Shown: positions 33,426 through 45,956 of the stretch, in pieces
Position numbering within the stretch: position 1 is the stretch's first letter
Layout: each line of letters begins with the position of its first letter
Origin: Cryptomeria japonica
Taxonomy: Eukaryota; Streptophyta; Pinopsida; Cupressales; Cupressaceae
Reading direction: 5' to 3'
DNA length: 58,000 nucleotides
Assembly (NCBI RefSeq): GCF_030272615.1
Contig: NC_081408.1
Span: 620,868,476 to 620,926,475, forward strand
Notes under the pieces: generated by a model
What the model was told of the DNA's origin: nothing
Database searches by the model: none
What the model saw: only the letters and a program-made list of their open reading frames with translations
Translations under genes and position numbers: made by a program

Positions 33426-35062
33426 GGCACCTTACAACCAAAGAGACTAAACAATACAAGGACTCTCAAGTAAGGACCAATCCACAAGCAATCACAAGAA
33501 GAAAATCTTGGAGGCGCACAAATCGTCAAGGCATAAATGTAAATCAACAAGGGAACACATGTAGGAGTGGAGTGTCATCATATGCCATCCTATAACACAA
33601 CAAATACTATAAGACAAGGCACAAGCCTGATGGACACGTGTTGCCATCTCAACCTATGAGAGATCAAGGGAGATTGAATTTCCATTACAATGGCCTTCCA
33701 AAGTTTATCCTAAAACATCCTCCCTAGGATCAAGTCATGGGGCTCAACTATTGATTATCTTGATTATGTGAACCTAACTACCCACCCATTAATTTATTAT
33801 TAAAATATCAATTATTAATTCAAGGTAAACTTTCAATGTGCCCTGACGATCTAGACTTCATGCATCCTTACAAGGAACCTCATGCAAGCCTATCTCTTGC
33901 GACCTCGGTCATCACAAGGAAGCCCACTTCCCCTAACATGTTCCCAAAACAAAATCACAACAAGAGGCTCCAATTCAATATATAAATCTAAAAACCATAA
34001 GTAAAATCATGCAGTCATACACATACATATACATCCAATGATCACAACATCAAATAAAGAAATAAAGAGCCTCATGACATAATAATGCATCAAGGGCCAC
34101 AAAAAGGCCATCAAAATCTGTCCAACATATGAAATGAGAACTAACAACAAGGCACATCAACTTTCTGAAAAAATAAAGAAAATAACCCTCTATCATGGCT
34201 TCTCAACATGAAAGAGATTAGAAAACAACAATAATGAAGCACATCAACATATAGAAGGAAAACCACATAAAGATCATCAAATTTGATAAAATGCAATACT
34301 GGAAAACATCAAAAAACCTCCATAAATGCCTATGGTACAACACCAAATCCAGAAAACCAAGACAAACTGAGAAAATTAATCAAAATACCAAATCTGGGTA
34401 GTTCAACGCATATGTTACACAAGGAAACACATATGCTAAACCCTACAACACTTTTACTGCACCTAACAACACATTTATTAGTCTCTAAAGTGCATATACT
34501 AGAAGAAACAACGCATATACTAAATACAAAAATGCATACACAAATTTAAACAACATATTCATTAAGAGATGACACATTTGCAGGTTCAAATAGTGCATAC
34601 AAAATATCAAGCAACGCATATACATAAAGAAATATCGCATATACATAAACAAATAGCGCATTTACTCAAAATAAGGCACACACTCAAAAAATTTATGACA
34701 CAAAAATAAAACTGTACAAGTTATCAAATCTCTCGAATAAGGGCTTAAAAGAGATGCTCAGTAAATACGAAGTGAAAGATAAAAATAAATTATAAAATCA
34801 TAGACTATAATCAGAGTTTGCAGAAAACAAAGACTCATAGTTCCCAACCAAAACTTCACACAAAACACTTCATACAGAGCCTAATGAAGCCAATAACATT
34901 CACAAAAATAATCACAGACTAGAAAGAGATCAAACAAATCAATATGCTTGCACAGGGAAGAGTTAAGAATTGATTTCAGAAGGAAAATATGTAGAGTCAT
35001 GCATATGACAAAACCATATACCCAAATATATTTTCCCCTTCCCTAAGTTTAAACTATATATT
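33426..35062 (-). repeat. Element B left LTR, second piece
   Basis: Resumes the match to the right LTR exactly where 3186 left off (33431 onward against 52131 onward). It includes a stretch at about 34400-34690 with degenerate repeats around GCATATAC every 20-30 bp; the same stretch occurs at about 53110-53400. Interrupted at 35062 by solo LTR H. Confidence 0.8.
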
Positions 35063-36681
35063 TGTAGCGTCGTAAATTGTATGCACTTCCTAGGGTGGTA
35101 CAATTTCACACCTAGTTTAGCACCCGCCTTGGCGCATTTTGCTTTTTGCATTGCATTTCCCCTTTAGCACTTAATTAATTAAATTAATTAGGTCTAAGGT
35201 TCTATTTCATCATCTTCCACATCATAAAGTTGGGCCCTTTCATTAAAGTGTGCCCCTTTCATTTTATTCTTCCAATACATCATTTAATCTAAAACCCTAA
35301 TTAGGTCCTATTTTGAACTTTAAGGCCTGATTTTGGGGGTCAAAACATCTTGAAATCAGCTGTAACTTCGGGATTCTCTCTAAAATCATCATATCCGATG
35401 GCCCGGAAAATTTGGTGAAAAGTTGTCGGGACCATGGCGCCCGGAGAGGACCATGGTGCCCGGAGTGCACACGGTCCCAGACATTTTTCTTGAAATTTTA
35501 GGAGCGCAATTCAATCATAAAATAAAGCTTAACCCCAAGAAATTGGTGGGAGATTCAATCCCTAAGTCGACCTAAAGTTGAAATTAAGACCTAGGGTTTC
35601 ATATATAAGAGCTCTCTTTCTTCATTTGAAAGGATCCAAATTTTGGTTTCAGGGGCCTTCTATGCAGTGAAAGAGCAGATCTTTGAAGACTTCAACAACA
35701 TTCAACATCCATCCATCAAGCATTCATCAATTTCATTCATCCATTTAGGGCTTTGAAGACATTGAAGAGCAATAGGGGATCACCGACTGAAGATTGGCTT
35801 GTACCCCTCCCTTGGGGTTGGGTATGATTTCATGTTGTTCTCATGTCTTTGCATAAGCCTCATTATATCATTTGTATTCATGCTTTAGATCACTTTGCAT
35901 CTTGATTTAGAGCATTTCACTTTGTCAATTACAAGCAATTAGGGTTTACTTTGTAGGTTGCTCTAGTTTGCTTACTTTCATTTTAGGATCTTGCACACAC
36001 ACAAGGTCTGCACACACAACTTTTACTATACAACTTGGCTATTCATGGAGGTGGAAATCATCAAAGCGGGGGTTTGACTAAGGCAAAACCCTATATAGCC
36101 ACCTACAACCCTTTTTAGATATAAGTGCAGATTTCTGAATTCGAAGGATGTTGCAAGTTGCAGATCCGACGGAAGTGGACCGAGACAGAACTTCACACCA
36201 AATTCCAACCCAGAAAGCTAGGATAGGGGCATGGGGCACCCTGGTCTTGCCAGGACAAGGGTGTTGGGCACCCTGGTCCCTGGGATAGGGGTGCTGGGCA
36301 CCCTGGTCCTGTCCATTTCAGTGAATTTTGGCAGTTTCAGAGGTAGCAACTTCAGTATTTCAGGCTTCTGGCTTTAGCAGTAGATCTTGTAGAATCAAAT
36401 CCATTCAAGGTACACATTTACATTTCTCCTCAATTCTACAATCTTGTGCTCAAAGTTACTAGTTCATACTTACACTTTAGGGTTAATAGTTGAACTTGCA
36501 TCATTCTATCTATCATTTGCAACAAAGGAATAGAAATCATAATAGGTAGCCCGTGGCTCTCTCTTCCACAAAAAGAAGTAGCCAATTGTGTGATACCTCT
36601 AGGCTCTTTCGCATTCCACAAGTGTGTGATTGAAAGTGAGATTAGGGCATGTTTGCTTAGTGTCACTTTTTCCCCCACACA
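35063..36681 (+). mobile_element. Solo LTR H with perfect ATATT duplications
   Basis: TGTAGCGTCG..CCACACA, 1619 bp, flanked by ATATT at 35058-35062 and 36682-36686. The empty site is preserved in this window: the right LTR of B near 53796 has a single ATATT in the same context. No internal region, so it arose by LTR-LTR recombination. It shares TGTAGCGTC with element C, carries the hairpin module (35403-35504), a TATATAAG (35602-35609) and GC-rich units near 36224-36318. A relative of C, not the same family member. Confidence 0.93.
35403..35504. repeat. Hairpin module copy in solo LTR H
   Basis: Arms GGAAAATTTGGTGAAAAGTT and CAGACATTTTTCTTGAAATT surround GGGACCATGGCGCC, GGACCATGGTGCC and GTGCACACGGTCCC. 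Compared with the copies in C it has an extra GGACCATG unit at the tip. Upstream similarity to C's leader also extends here (CTGTAACTTCGGGATTC). Confidence 0.85.
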
Positions 36682-36686
36682 ATATT

Positions 36687-38287
36687 AAAACTTATGCAAG
36701 GAAATATTTCTATGCAAACTATAGTATGACTACATCAAATAATATTTTCTCAAAATATTCCCACAAATAGACATTTCTATAGACATGGTGAAAACACAAA
36801 ATGGAAAAATAAAAACTTCAAGGGAGGGCCTCCAACTTGGATTAGAAGTGATGGAAGAAGATTGATGAAGCACATACAAAAATTCCAGCAAGCTCCCCAA
36901 AGCCAAAATCCAAGCTAAAAATAAAATTTGCTAAAAAGATTTCAAAAGCGGTAACCCAACAAAAAGCTTAGGTTGCTAAATAAATAGAAAAAACCAAACC
37001 AAAACCCTTTCCTCCAAGCCAAAACTCTAGCCTCCAAGCCAAAACCCTAGCCTCAAAATCAACCAATAAAAATATTCCTAATGGGGAATATATTTTACCT
37101 ACCCATGTTAGGTTGTATTTTTATTTCTCATTTCAAATCTAACCAATGAGAATAAACAATGGGTGAGGGAAATATATGAAACACATTTATAATTATAAGT
37201 GGGATATAAAAAGACATAGTATAAGATACTTTATTACCCCCAATTAATTAATAATAAGACTATACAAATAACCATAGGCTATGATCAAATAGATAAATCA
37301 TATGGGTAATTAAATAGTTAACCCAAAGGATGATAAAATAAATAAATAAATAAGTAAACAATAAATATTGATTAAACAATAAATACTAAATAAACCATTA
37401 ATCAACAATAAATAAATACTTAAACAATGAATTCTAGGAAAACAATAAATAAATAAATATTAAATCTCAAATAATTAAAACATTAAAAATCCAACTATTT
37501 TATTAAACATTAACAACTATTTAACCTCACATCAATTAATTAAATAAATCAGTAAACACTTGCATACTCACAAAACCATAACATACTCAGAAAACCATCT
37601 CACAGACTAACATGGAAAATCATGCTAAGACATTGGCGACTCAAGGTAGACATCTTTGACCTAAAGTATGTGAAGGGAACTTGTGTTAACTCTGAACCAC
37701 ATGCGATTGGGATTTAAAGACACACTCAAACCTATGGAGCCAGGTGGAGTCGGTGTCTGGTACCTGCAAATGCTTCAACCACAAAGCAACAATACAACAT
37801 ATGCATATATACCATAACAGGCAAGTGATAGGGAATCACAACTACACATCCCACTCGCAATGAGTGATGTGACATCATCCCTCTCATGAAGACAATCACA
37901 CAATAATCAAACACATCACATATTCAACTCATCACATGTGATCGTAAAATAGGGTTAGTGTAATCATAATATCATTAAATCCATGATCAATATAAACTAT
38001 CATTAATCCATCAACATAGTAATGCATATATAATCCATCAAACATATATGATCCATCAAACACATATATCCATCAAATCACATGATCAATAATGATAGCG
38101 TCATTATCTATATAAATCATTAAAATTGCATATGCCCAGCTAAAGTCTAGCATCATAATGAGTAACTGAAACACATGTATAATCATAATCCAGAACATCA
38201 TAAAGCGTCTAGATAGGTCTATCATGCATGGAATAAAAGTCAAGTCAAGTTAAGTCAAGTCAAGTCAAGTCAAGGAAGGACACTACA
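36687..38287 (-). repeat. Element B left LTR, third piece, ending at the polypurine tract
   Basis: 36687-37545 matches 53797-54741, except for an extra 110 bp or so in the right copy. 37546-38287 has no partner because the right LTR is truncated at 54741. The end reads GGACACTACA and abuts the polypurine tract. A TCAAG pentanucleotide repeat lies at about 38240-38275. Confidence 0.75.
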
Positions 38288-38303
38288 TCCTCGCCCCCTT
38301 TGC
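38288..38303 (-). other. Polypurine tract of element B
   Basis: Minus strand AAAGGGGGCGAGGA directly before the LTR start TGTAGTGTCC. Confidence 0.82.
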
Positions 38304-38309
38304 CTAGGC

Positions 38310-39880
38310 TTACTCCTGGTAGCTTGAGAACAAATAGGGGTAAAGCTCTCTCATCCACGCTACATCCTCCCATGTAGCTGAAGAATAATCAATCTTATCC
38401 CACTGGAACCTTACCTCCTCTATGGTTTGACCTCTGAGGAACATCTCTCGATGCTTAAGAATGCACATAGGCTCCAAAGAAAGATGTCCATCCTCTACCT
38501 GTAATGCATTCCAATCCAAAACATGCGATACATCAGAATGATATAATCTCAAAATAGAAACATGAAACACATCATGGATGCGGGAAAAGCTAGGCAGAAA
38601 GGCAAGGTGATAAGCCACATGACCAATCCTCTCCAAAATATTGAAAGGTCCTACAAACCGAGACACCAACTTAGAGCCTTTTCCATAATGGGTCAGACTC
38701 TTTTGTGGGCGACCTCTTAAAAACACCTTGTCACCAACTAAAACCTGTCTATCCACACCATGAGAATCCGCATGCTTCTTCTTTCTATCTTGTGTTGCTA
38801 CCAAATTCTCTTTGATACGAGCCACCTACTACTCCATCTCCTGCAACATCTCTGAACCAATACACATTTTGTCCTGCAAATGGTCCCAACTGAAGGGTGT
38901 ATGACATGGTCTACCATATAAAGACTAAAAATGAGATATATAAATAGAACCATGGTAACCATTATTGTACGCAAACTCCACCAAATAGAGGTAATCCTCC
39001 CAACGAGACTACTGATCCATAAGATACATCCTCAACATTTCCTCCAAAACTTGATTAACCTGCTTTGTCTGACCATCTGTCTCAGGATGGTAGGCTGAAC
39101 TAATGTTCAACTATGTCCCTAAATCATGCTGAAGAGCAGTCCAAAAGGATGATGTGAACATGGATCATGATATGAAATAATTCATTGAGGAATACAATGC
39201 AATATCACTACTGCCTCCATGAAAATCTGAGCTACTGCCGCTGCTATGTATGATGATTTGATCAAAGAAAAGTGTGCCACCTTCGTCAACCTATCAACAG
39301 TGACCATGATAGTGTCATGATGATGAGAAGACATAGGCAATCCAACTATTAAATTCATAGATATAATATCCTATTTCCATCCTAGAACCAAGTTCGACTG
39401 CAATAATCCTGTTGGATCCTGATTTTCTGCCTTCACTCGCTGACACTATAAGCAACATGACACAAAATCTGCAATATCTCTCCTCATACTGACCCAATGA
39501 TATATCTATCTCAAATTTGCATGCATCTTCTTGACACCTAGATATGCCAAGTAAGGTGCATGATTTGCCTCTAATATGATCAAATCTTGGAGACCGTCTG
39601 ATGGTGGAGCATAAATGTGTCCCAAATTCCTAAGAAGACCATCCGAATCAATTGAATAACCTACATATCTGCCCTCAAGAGTTCTACCTGCAAAAACCTT
39701 TGCAATAATCTTCTGGTACCACACATCTGAAGGAAGGGCACTGAGAATATGGCTCCTCAAATCCACTCTAAGAGACAGTACTGAAACCTCATGCTTCCTG
39801 TGGCTCAATGCATCTGCTACCATATTCTCCTTACCTTGGATGTATTTCATCTCAAAGTCACACTCACACAAAAAATCCAT
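38310..39880 (-). pseudogene. Element B integrase (degenerate)
   Basis: On the minus strand: the end of RNase H and GKENMVADALSHRKHEVSVL, then the zinc-binding region (LEANHAPYLAYLGVKKMHA) at 39880-39506. The core at about 39500-38830 is broken, with HPETDGQTKQVNQVLEEMLR. The last catalytic Glu usually lies in this block (QTE) and here reads QTK. 38825-38310 is the C-terminal part: KLVSRFVGPFNILERIGHVA, HDVFHVSILRLYHSD, then a chromodomain-like end WDKIDYSSATWEDVAWMREL. Chromovirus type, probably Tekay/Del-like. Confidence 0.88.
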
Positions 39881-40660
39881 CCAATGCCTCTACCTAGCAT
39901 TCAAATTTGGTTGTGTGAAGATATACTACAAACTACGATGATCACTATGCAACTTGAATCAATGCCCAAGAAGAAAATGCCTCCATCTAATCAAAGCATG
40001 AACCACTACAACCAATGCTAGATCATGGGTGGGGTAATTATACTTTATGATCTTTGAGTTTCTGCAACTCATATGCAATCACATGACCATCCTGCATCAT
40101 CACTTCTCCTAGACCCTCCAAAGAAGCATCTGTGCACACCATGAAATCAACTAAAAGATCTAACACTTCTGGAATAGGTGCACTAGTCAAATCCTCCTTA
40201 ACGATCCGAAATGTTGTCTCACACTGCTCTGCCCTAACAAACCTCTTCCCTTTCCTTTGAAGAGAAGTGATAGGATGGGCTATCCTAGAGAAATCTTAAA
40301 TAAACCTATGATAATATCCTACAAAACCCATAAAGCTATGAACCTCACCCACATTAGTGGGTGCTGGCCAATCAACAATCACTTGGATCTTAAAGGGATC
40401 AACTGCAATAGCCTCTCCTAAAATCACATGACCAAGATACCGAACCTCTGACTGGAAGAACTTAAACTTTTCCATATTGGCACACAACTAATTCTCTCAT
40501 AGGCACTACAAAACCTATCTCAAATGATCCTCATGCTCCTTAGTAGATCTCAAAAGTAGTAGAATATCATCCAAAAAAACTAGCACAAATATGTCCAAAT
40601 AGGTTCTGAATACACCATTCATCAAGCTCATGATAACCGATGGTGCATTTGTGAGACCAA
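39881..40660 (-). pseudogene. Element B reverse transcriptase C-terminal half and RNase H
   Basis: On the minus strand from 40660: [20 protein letters not shown], then the active-site block [10 protein letters not shown] (about 40570). CANMEKFKFFQSEVRYLGHV and VDWPAPTNVGEVHSFMGFVG follow (40487-40296), and RNase H with MVCTDASLEGLGEVMMQDG (about 40130). Broken by several stops. The N-terminal half is on the far side of element E. Confidence 0.88.
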
Positions 40661-43147
40661 TGTTGAACACATGATGCCACTAAGAGGTGGGGGGGTTAAT
40701 CAGTGGTTTCCAAACTTTACCCTTTTCTATCCTATGTGTATATACAAGTTAGCATATCTAACATAAAGCACACATACCGATTAGATAGGAGGATGACACA
40801 AATGCAACCATACACAAAAGGGACATCACATAACACTGGTATATATGATGAAAACCCCAGATGAGAAAAACCTCGGTGAGAAATGCTGCTAGAGTCTACT
40901 GCTCCAATCCAACCTCACAATGAAATATTCGGTTACAACATTTAGGGCACCAACCCAAGGAGCACCAACCCCTAATTTTAAGGCATCAACCCCTGCACTA
41001 AGCTCCAACTCAGTGACTACAATATCATATATGAAAACAAGAGTAATATCCTTGTTACAAATGAACTCTGTAACTCTCACACATGTCTCTCCACCAGTTC
41101 ACCTCTATACAGATCTCTGTCGGTTCTCTGCTCACCTTCTCTCTGTTGCAACCTTACCCATTCAGCCTCTGCTTCTTCTTTGTCAGTACACTGCTCTCTG
41201 CTCACCACTAGTTCTTAGATTGCTAGTTTAACTCTACATTGTACACTATCTAGCTAAATCTCCTGAACTGCTTACACTACACTGCAACTCCTTCTATGCC
41301 TTTCTGTAGGTACTTGCACTACTGGTTTGCTCCACTGCAACTCACTTTTCAATATAAAGGTTACTCTGACCTTGTCACTTAAGCCTCTGCTAAATCCTCT
41401 CACCAGTTGCACTTCCAACACACAGTCTATATGATCTTTGATGAAGTCTCTGACTGGTTGGATATTTGCTTCTCTTTCACACTCCACTCTTCAACATCTG
41501 ACACCTAATCTTTCGGCAATGTCATCAATCATCTTCTGTCATGATTCAACATATTTATACTTGAGTTTTTCCGCCATGACCGACATTCAAACTTTTGGTA
41601 TGCTAGGGTTCCTTCATCAATCTCAAGGCAAATCAGGACAGATCAGATCTCTTCTCAGAGATGGACCACCTACAACCAATCACCTATCACCACCAATCAT
41701 GCAATGTCTAAAACATGTTTGCCATTTTTGGCAAATACGGTAACCTCTTTCAGTTTGCACTTGTCAAAACACCTTTGAAGTAATCACAAAAATAGCTTCA
41801 TCTACCCTGATTAGCACCTAGAAACTCACCCTTGATCATGAAGCCACTAATTCAGATCTCTATCCTCTAATCAGTCTTGAGACACACCCTTCTGCTCTCG
41901 ACCCATGAAACATGCTATCGATATTAATGTCAACCAGTCACCACCTACCTCACCAATAATACACGGTCCATTTGGTTGACACTTGGACTCCACGTGGTGT
42001 CTCTATCATCATCCACCTCTGTTGAGTCTTCTGAGTCAGTTCAGACAAGATCACCGACCAACTGCACAACCGGGTTCATCTATAGGTTCTCTAACCTTGC
42101 CGATTATACCCTAACCGGTCTTCCTTCAAACTTGTATTTTGCTTCTCTTCTGGTGGAACACCCTTACCGGTCACTTCACATGCCAAACCACAACATACTT
42201 AACTTCATCAAACAAGAGCTCTTCACTTGTCGCTTTGTCAGCTTTACTGGTGGATAACTATACTGGTAATATCTTCTTCATGTATATTGGTAATATACCA
42301 TGCAGACCCATGGCACCAAACTCCATCTTCATTCTAGCAACATCTTCTATCTATAGTCCTTAACCATTTACTTTATCTTCATCAGCTTGGATATCATCTC
42401 AACTGGTTTTTCAAAGTGTCAAACCTATCCTTCATTCTCTATGACGACAACTCATCATGTCTACTTGATTGATCCAGTACATATCTCTAATCTCATGCAC
42501 CTGAGGCAACTTAGTGTTTCACCAGTTCATCTGGTGTGAGCCTTCAATCACTTGTCTTCTACTATTTTGTCTTATCTCAGAGGACTATGATGCATTCCAA
42601 GCAGAATAGGAGATAAGCTCCACTTATCGGTGGGAGTGGATCCTTGACATCTATATTTTGTAATGCACCAATATGGCTTCCCTGTTTGAGAAGGCATATC
42701 TTCAAATAGCCACATCTTTTTGGGCACACTCTCTGTTAGTCTTCTCTTCTTCTTGTGATATCTTCTTCATCCGGTGATTGCATCTTTATCTAGGTGGAGT
42801 TCTTCTATTTCTCATCCAAACATCCAATTACATACCGGTTGGCACATCTACAATAGCTTTATCTTGCTTGCTCATAGGCTAGTTGGAAAAAACTGTACTG
42901 CCAACATACCACTTACTAGTTGTTATACCATATCGGTCTCCAATCAATATCTTCAAAACAAGTTAACACAAACTTGTGTACCGATAACTCCAATGGATGA
43001 CATTCTCTTCCTTTCTAGTGACCTGCTATGCTAGTTGATATCAATGACACCATTTCTAGTATGCATCAATGACAAAATTGCTCATCAAACTCCCATACCG
43101 GTTGCCATCCTATATTGATTGACATCAATGACAACACAAAGCCAATA
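40661..43147 (-). repeat. Element E left LTR (3' LTR)
   Basis: TGTTGAACAC start, end decayed to CCAATA where the other LTR has CCAACA. Collinear with 45957-48411. Rich in ACCGG/CCGGT. Many differences between the LTRs are CG to TG or CA changes (for example TACCGGTCA against TATCAATCA). Confidence 0.9.
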
Positions 43148-44369
43148 ATCTCCCACTTTGAATCAATCATACCGGTACAACCATAGACACTTGCTCTCCC
43201 TCTATATCCAACAAGTCTGATACAAATCAGAAGACATGGCTGCCAACTCCCCTTGAGCCATAGATCTCAGGTCCTCATTGCTTGTCAGCGTCTTAACTGG
43301 ATCCAAAATGCACCTTATACCAGTTAAGCTATGCATATGTGATCCATATGATAATCTTTTAGCTTCTTGACATCCATCACAACTCATGACATGGTTTTCT
43401 ATGAACACAATGCCATACCACATTACTATCAAGCCAAAATATCAAACTGGTTGGCCCAAAAAGATGCAAGCATACATGATCAACAACTGGGCCAACATAT
43501 GTCATTCAGGTCTTTTCCAATACCACCTGAAATTTAAACACCTCAATACATGCTATCAGAGTTATTGCATTGATCCCAAACCTCATTCACTTACATAACC
43601 TGCAATTCTAGTTAGTATCCATACCGGTAACATAATTCACAAGATGGTTTCCTATCTTGGTCCATAATCTCTACCAGAGCACCTTCCTCTAACTCTCATC
43701 TTCTTGTGTCAAGTGCCTATGATTCCAAATGCATATTAGCTATCCATTGACACATCCAATAGTTCCATCTCCCATTTGTAGGTGTGTAGCCAAGGAAGCC
43801 ACTACACACACTTGGCATCTCATTTTCTTCCTTTATACCGGCAGCAACATGTTCTTCCATTTGTCCTCTTCTACTAAGGGAGTGAATGACAAGGTCAATA
43901 TGTAACTCCCTCTAAGGTCCTGTATCTCCTTTTAAGCCTTAGGATATATCACCTATGTATTGAATGCACAGTGTCGATCCATGGTTGCATCTTCTTGCTT
44001 CTTCCTCCATACCTGCTTGACTTCACTCTTCTTCCCATTTCTAGTCTTGGGAGCAGGTCTTATTTTCTTCTGCTGATTGGTCCTTTCTCTACCAAATTCT
44101 GCCTCATGACTGGAAGCATTGATGTAGAAGCAAACAATGTTCAAACCAAACACATGATTGGAGGACCTTTTGTCAAATCGTCTGACCATCTCCTTTTGGT
44201 CATGCTATTGTAACTAGCTACTGAAACCGGTAGACCTCTTGATCCTATAAGGGCCTTTATCCTTTTGTTCCATGCATCCCTTTGTCTCTCATATGCTCTA
44301 TGCCCATTTTCATATTGAACATAGATGCTACACCGGCTGCCATATGACTGCAAGTTCTTCTTTCTGCAA
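43148..44369 (-). other. Element E region between gag and 3' LTR
   Basis: About 1.2 kb without a pol domain. A short minus-strand frame at 43202-43432 has no recognisable family and is flanked by stops; I regard it as non-coding. The polypurine tract is at its left edge. Confidence 0.6.
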
Positions 44370-45870
44370 TCATAACTTCTATGGCCAAAACCACTGCATC
44401 TCTAACAGACAACATTATTATTTCTAGGAAAAACATTTTGTCTATTCCTAGATCTCATTCTGCATTCATCTGTCCTATGTCCATAACCTTTGCAAAAGAA
44501 TAAGTAACTGATAAAGGATGGCATATGACTTACAAATTTATTTTTCCATACATGAAGAGATCTTACCGGTTTAGTATCTCTATTTTTGCTTCTCCGAGGA
44601 TGGATCCTGGATTGTCCACTTTGTGTAGTTCTTTCATATGATCCCTTTCTCTTCCACACTTGTCTTGTCCTATGGGCGGTAGAATTTCCTTGTCTTCTAT
44701 TGGTAAGAGGTCTTCTAAGTTGTCTTCTTCTCAAGTTCTTACTTCTGGTGTAGTTGCCTTCTCCCATATTTCCTTTTCCTTTTGGATCTGCATTGTTCCT
44801 ACTTCTTGCAGCACTAGTCTTTATCCTTAGCTTTACGTCTTCACCGGTTGTGGTTAGATCAACCTTCTTCCTGGGAGTGTTTTGGATAGTGAAGGTTTGT
44901 CCCTTGTTATCTCCATTAGAGGAGACAAATGTAATGTCTTTGTGGGGGACATTCTTACTGGTGGAGCATTCACCTGCACCACTTCCCAATCCTCTAGTAT
45001 CCTTGGAATTCTTCTTCTTCTTCAATATTTTGTCCAAGACATCACTGCTGCCATCATACTGGATCCTCACCTTGAGCTCATCCTGACACTTCTCAAGGTA
45101 TTTTCAGAGATTCTCCATATCTCCTTGTAGCTGTTGATACTCTTTATCCTTGGCTTCTAGCTCAAACTCTAGATCTTTGCACCTGCACTCCTTGGTGTCT
45201 TCTTATTGAGTCTTCAACTCTGAGATGCATTTCTCAGATTCTTCAAGGCATTTGATTAACCAATTTTGTTCCACAACCGTAGTATTCTTGAATAACTTGT
45301 ATTTATTCCTCACTCTACTAAGTTCCTCGAGTGCACTTACAAGTTCTTCTTCTAGATCTACCTTGGCTTCATCTTCACTATAACTTCCAAACATATCTTG
45401 CTGATAGGAGTGATCTACATGTTCACTCTCAGATGTGTGCCTCTCATCTTCTGATTCTTGAGCCATGAAGAGGTAGGTTCCTTCTCCATTATTGTTGTTT
45501 CTGCTAATAGATCTACCTTCATCTGCAGACTCATGTGTTACATTTGCGTTCTTGCCTCCACAAATTGGTTCTATAGTGCTAGGCTTATTTCCATAGAGCT
45601 TCTTTAATTTGTCCCATAAGCTTTTTGCCAATTTGCATCTATCCACTTGTTATGAGACATCACTGGATAGCCCACTGAGTATAGAATTCATGGCTCAACA
45701 TTACATTCATTTCTCCTTTCTTCTTTAGGAATGGTGGGAGGACTGATCGGTCTAGAGAGACCATTTACAACCGACATCCACACATCAAACCCATGGGAGG
45801 ATAGTAGACTTCCATCCTACAACTCTAAATAGAAAAATTTGAACCATCAAACACTGGAGTAGGGGGTGAC
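44370..45870 (-). pseudogene. Element E gag (copia UBN2-type) with zinc knuckles
   Basis: On the minus strand the start is near 45867 (MGCLVSPPTPVFDGSNFSI), then frame breaks. VNGLSRPISPPTIPKEE follows, then CKLAKSLWDKLKKLYGNKPS, a UBN2/copia-gag block (45646-45203). It continues with an acidic stretch and ELVSALEELSRVRNKYKLF, a likely coiled coil. 45070-44402 is a basic, Lys/Arg-rich part ending in two knuckles: FFCKGYGHRTDEC (first Cys lost) and CSGFGHRSYDC. Several frameshifts and stops. Confidence 0.85.
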
Positions 45871-45956
45871 ACTAAACAACCCATTGTGTTCAAATACCAA
45901 AATCTACCTAAGCTGGAGAAATCTTATCAACTAGGAACCTAGGATTTGATACCAAT

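Noticed and set aside
43202-43432. Short minus-strand frame near the 3' end of E as a pol remnant
   Set aside because: No match to integrase, RT or RNase H motifs and neighbouring frames are closed by stops.
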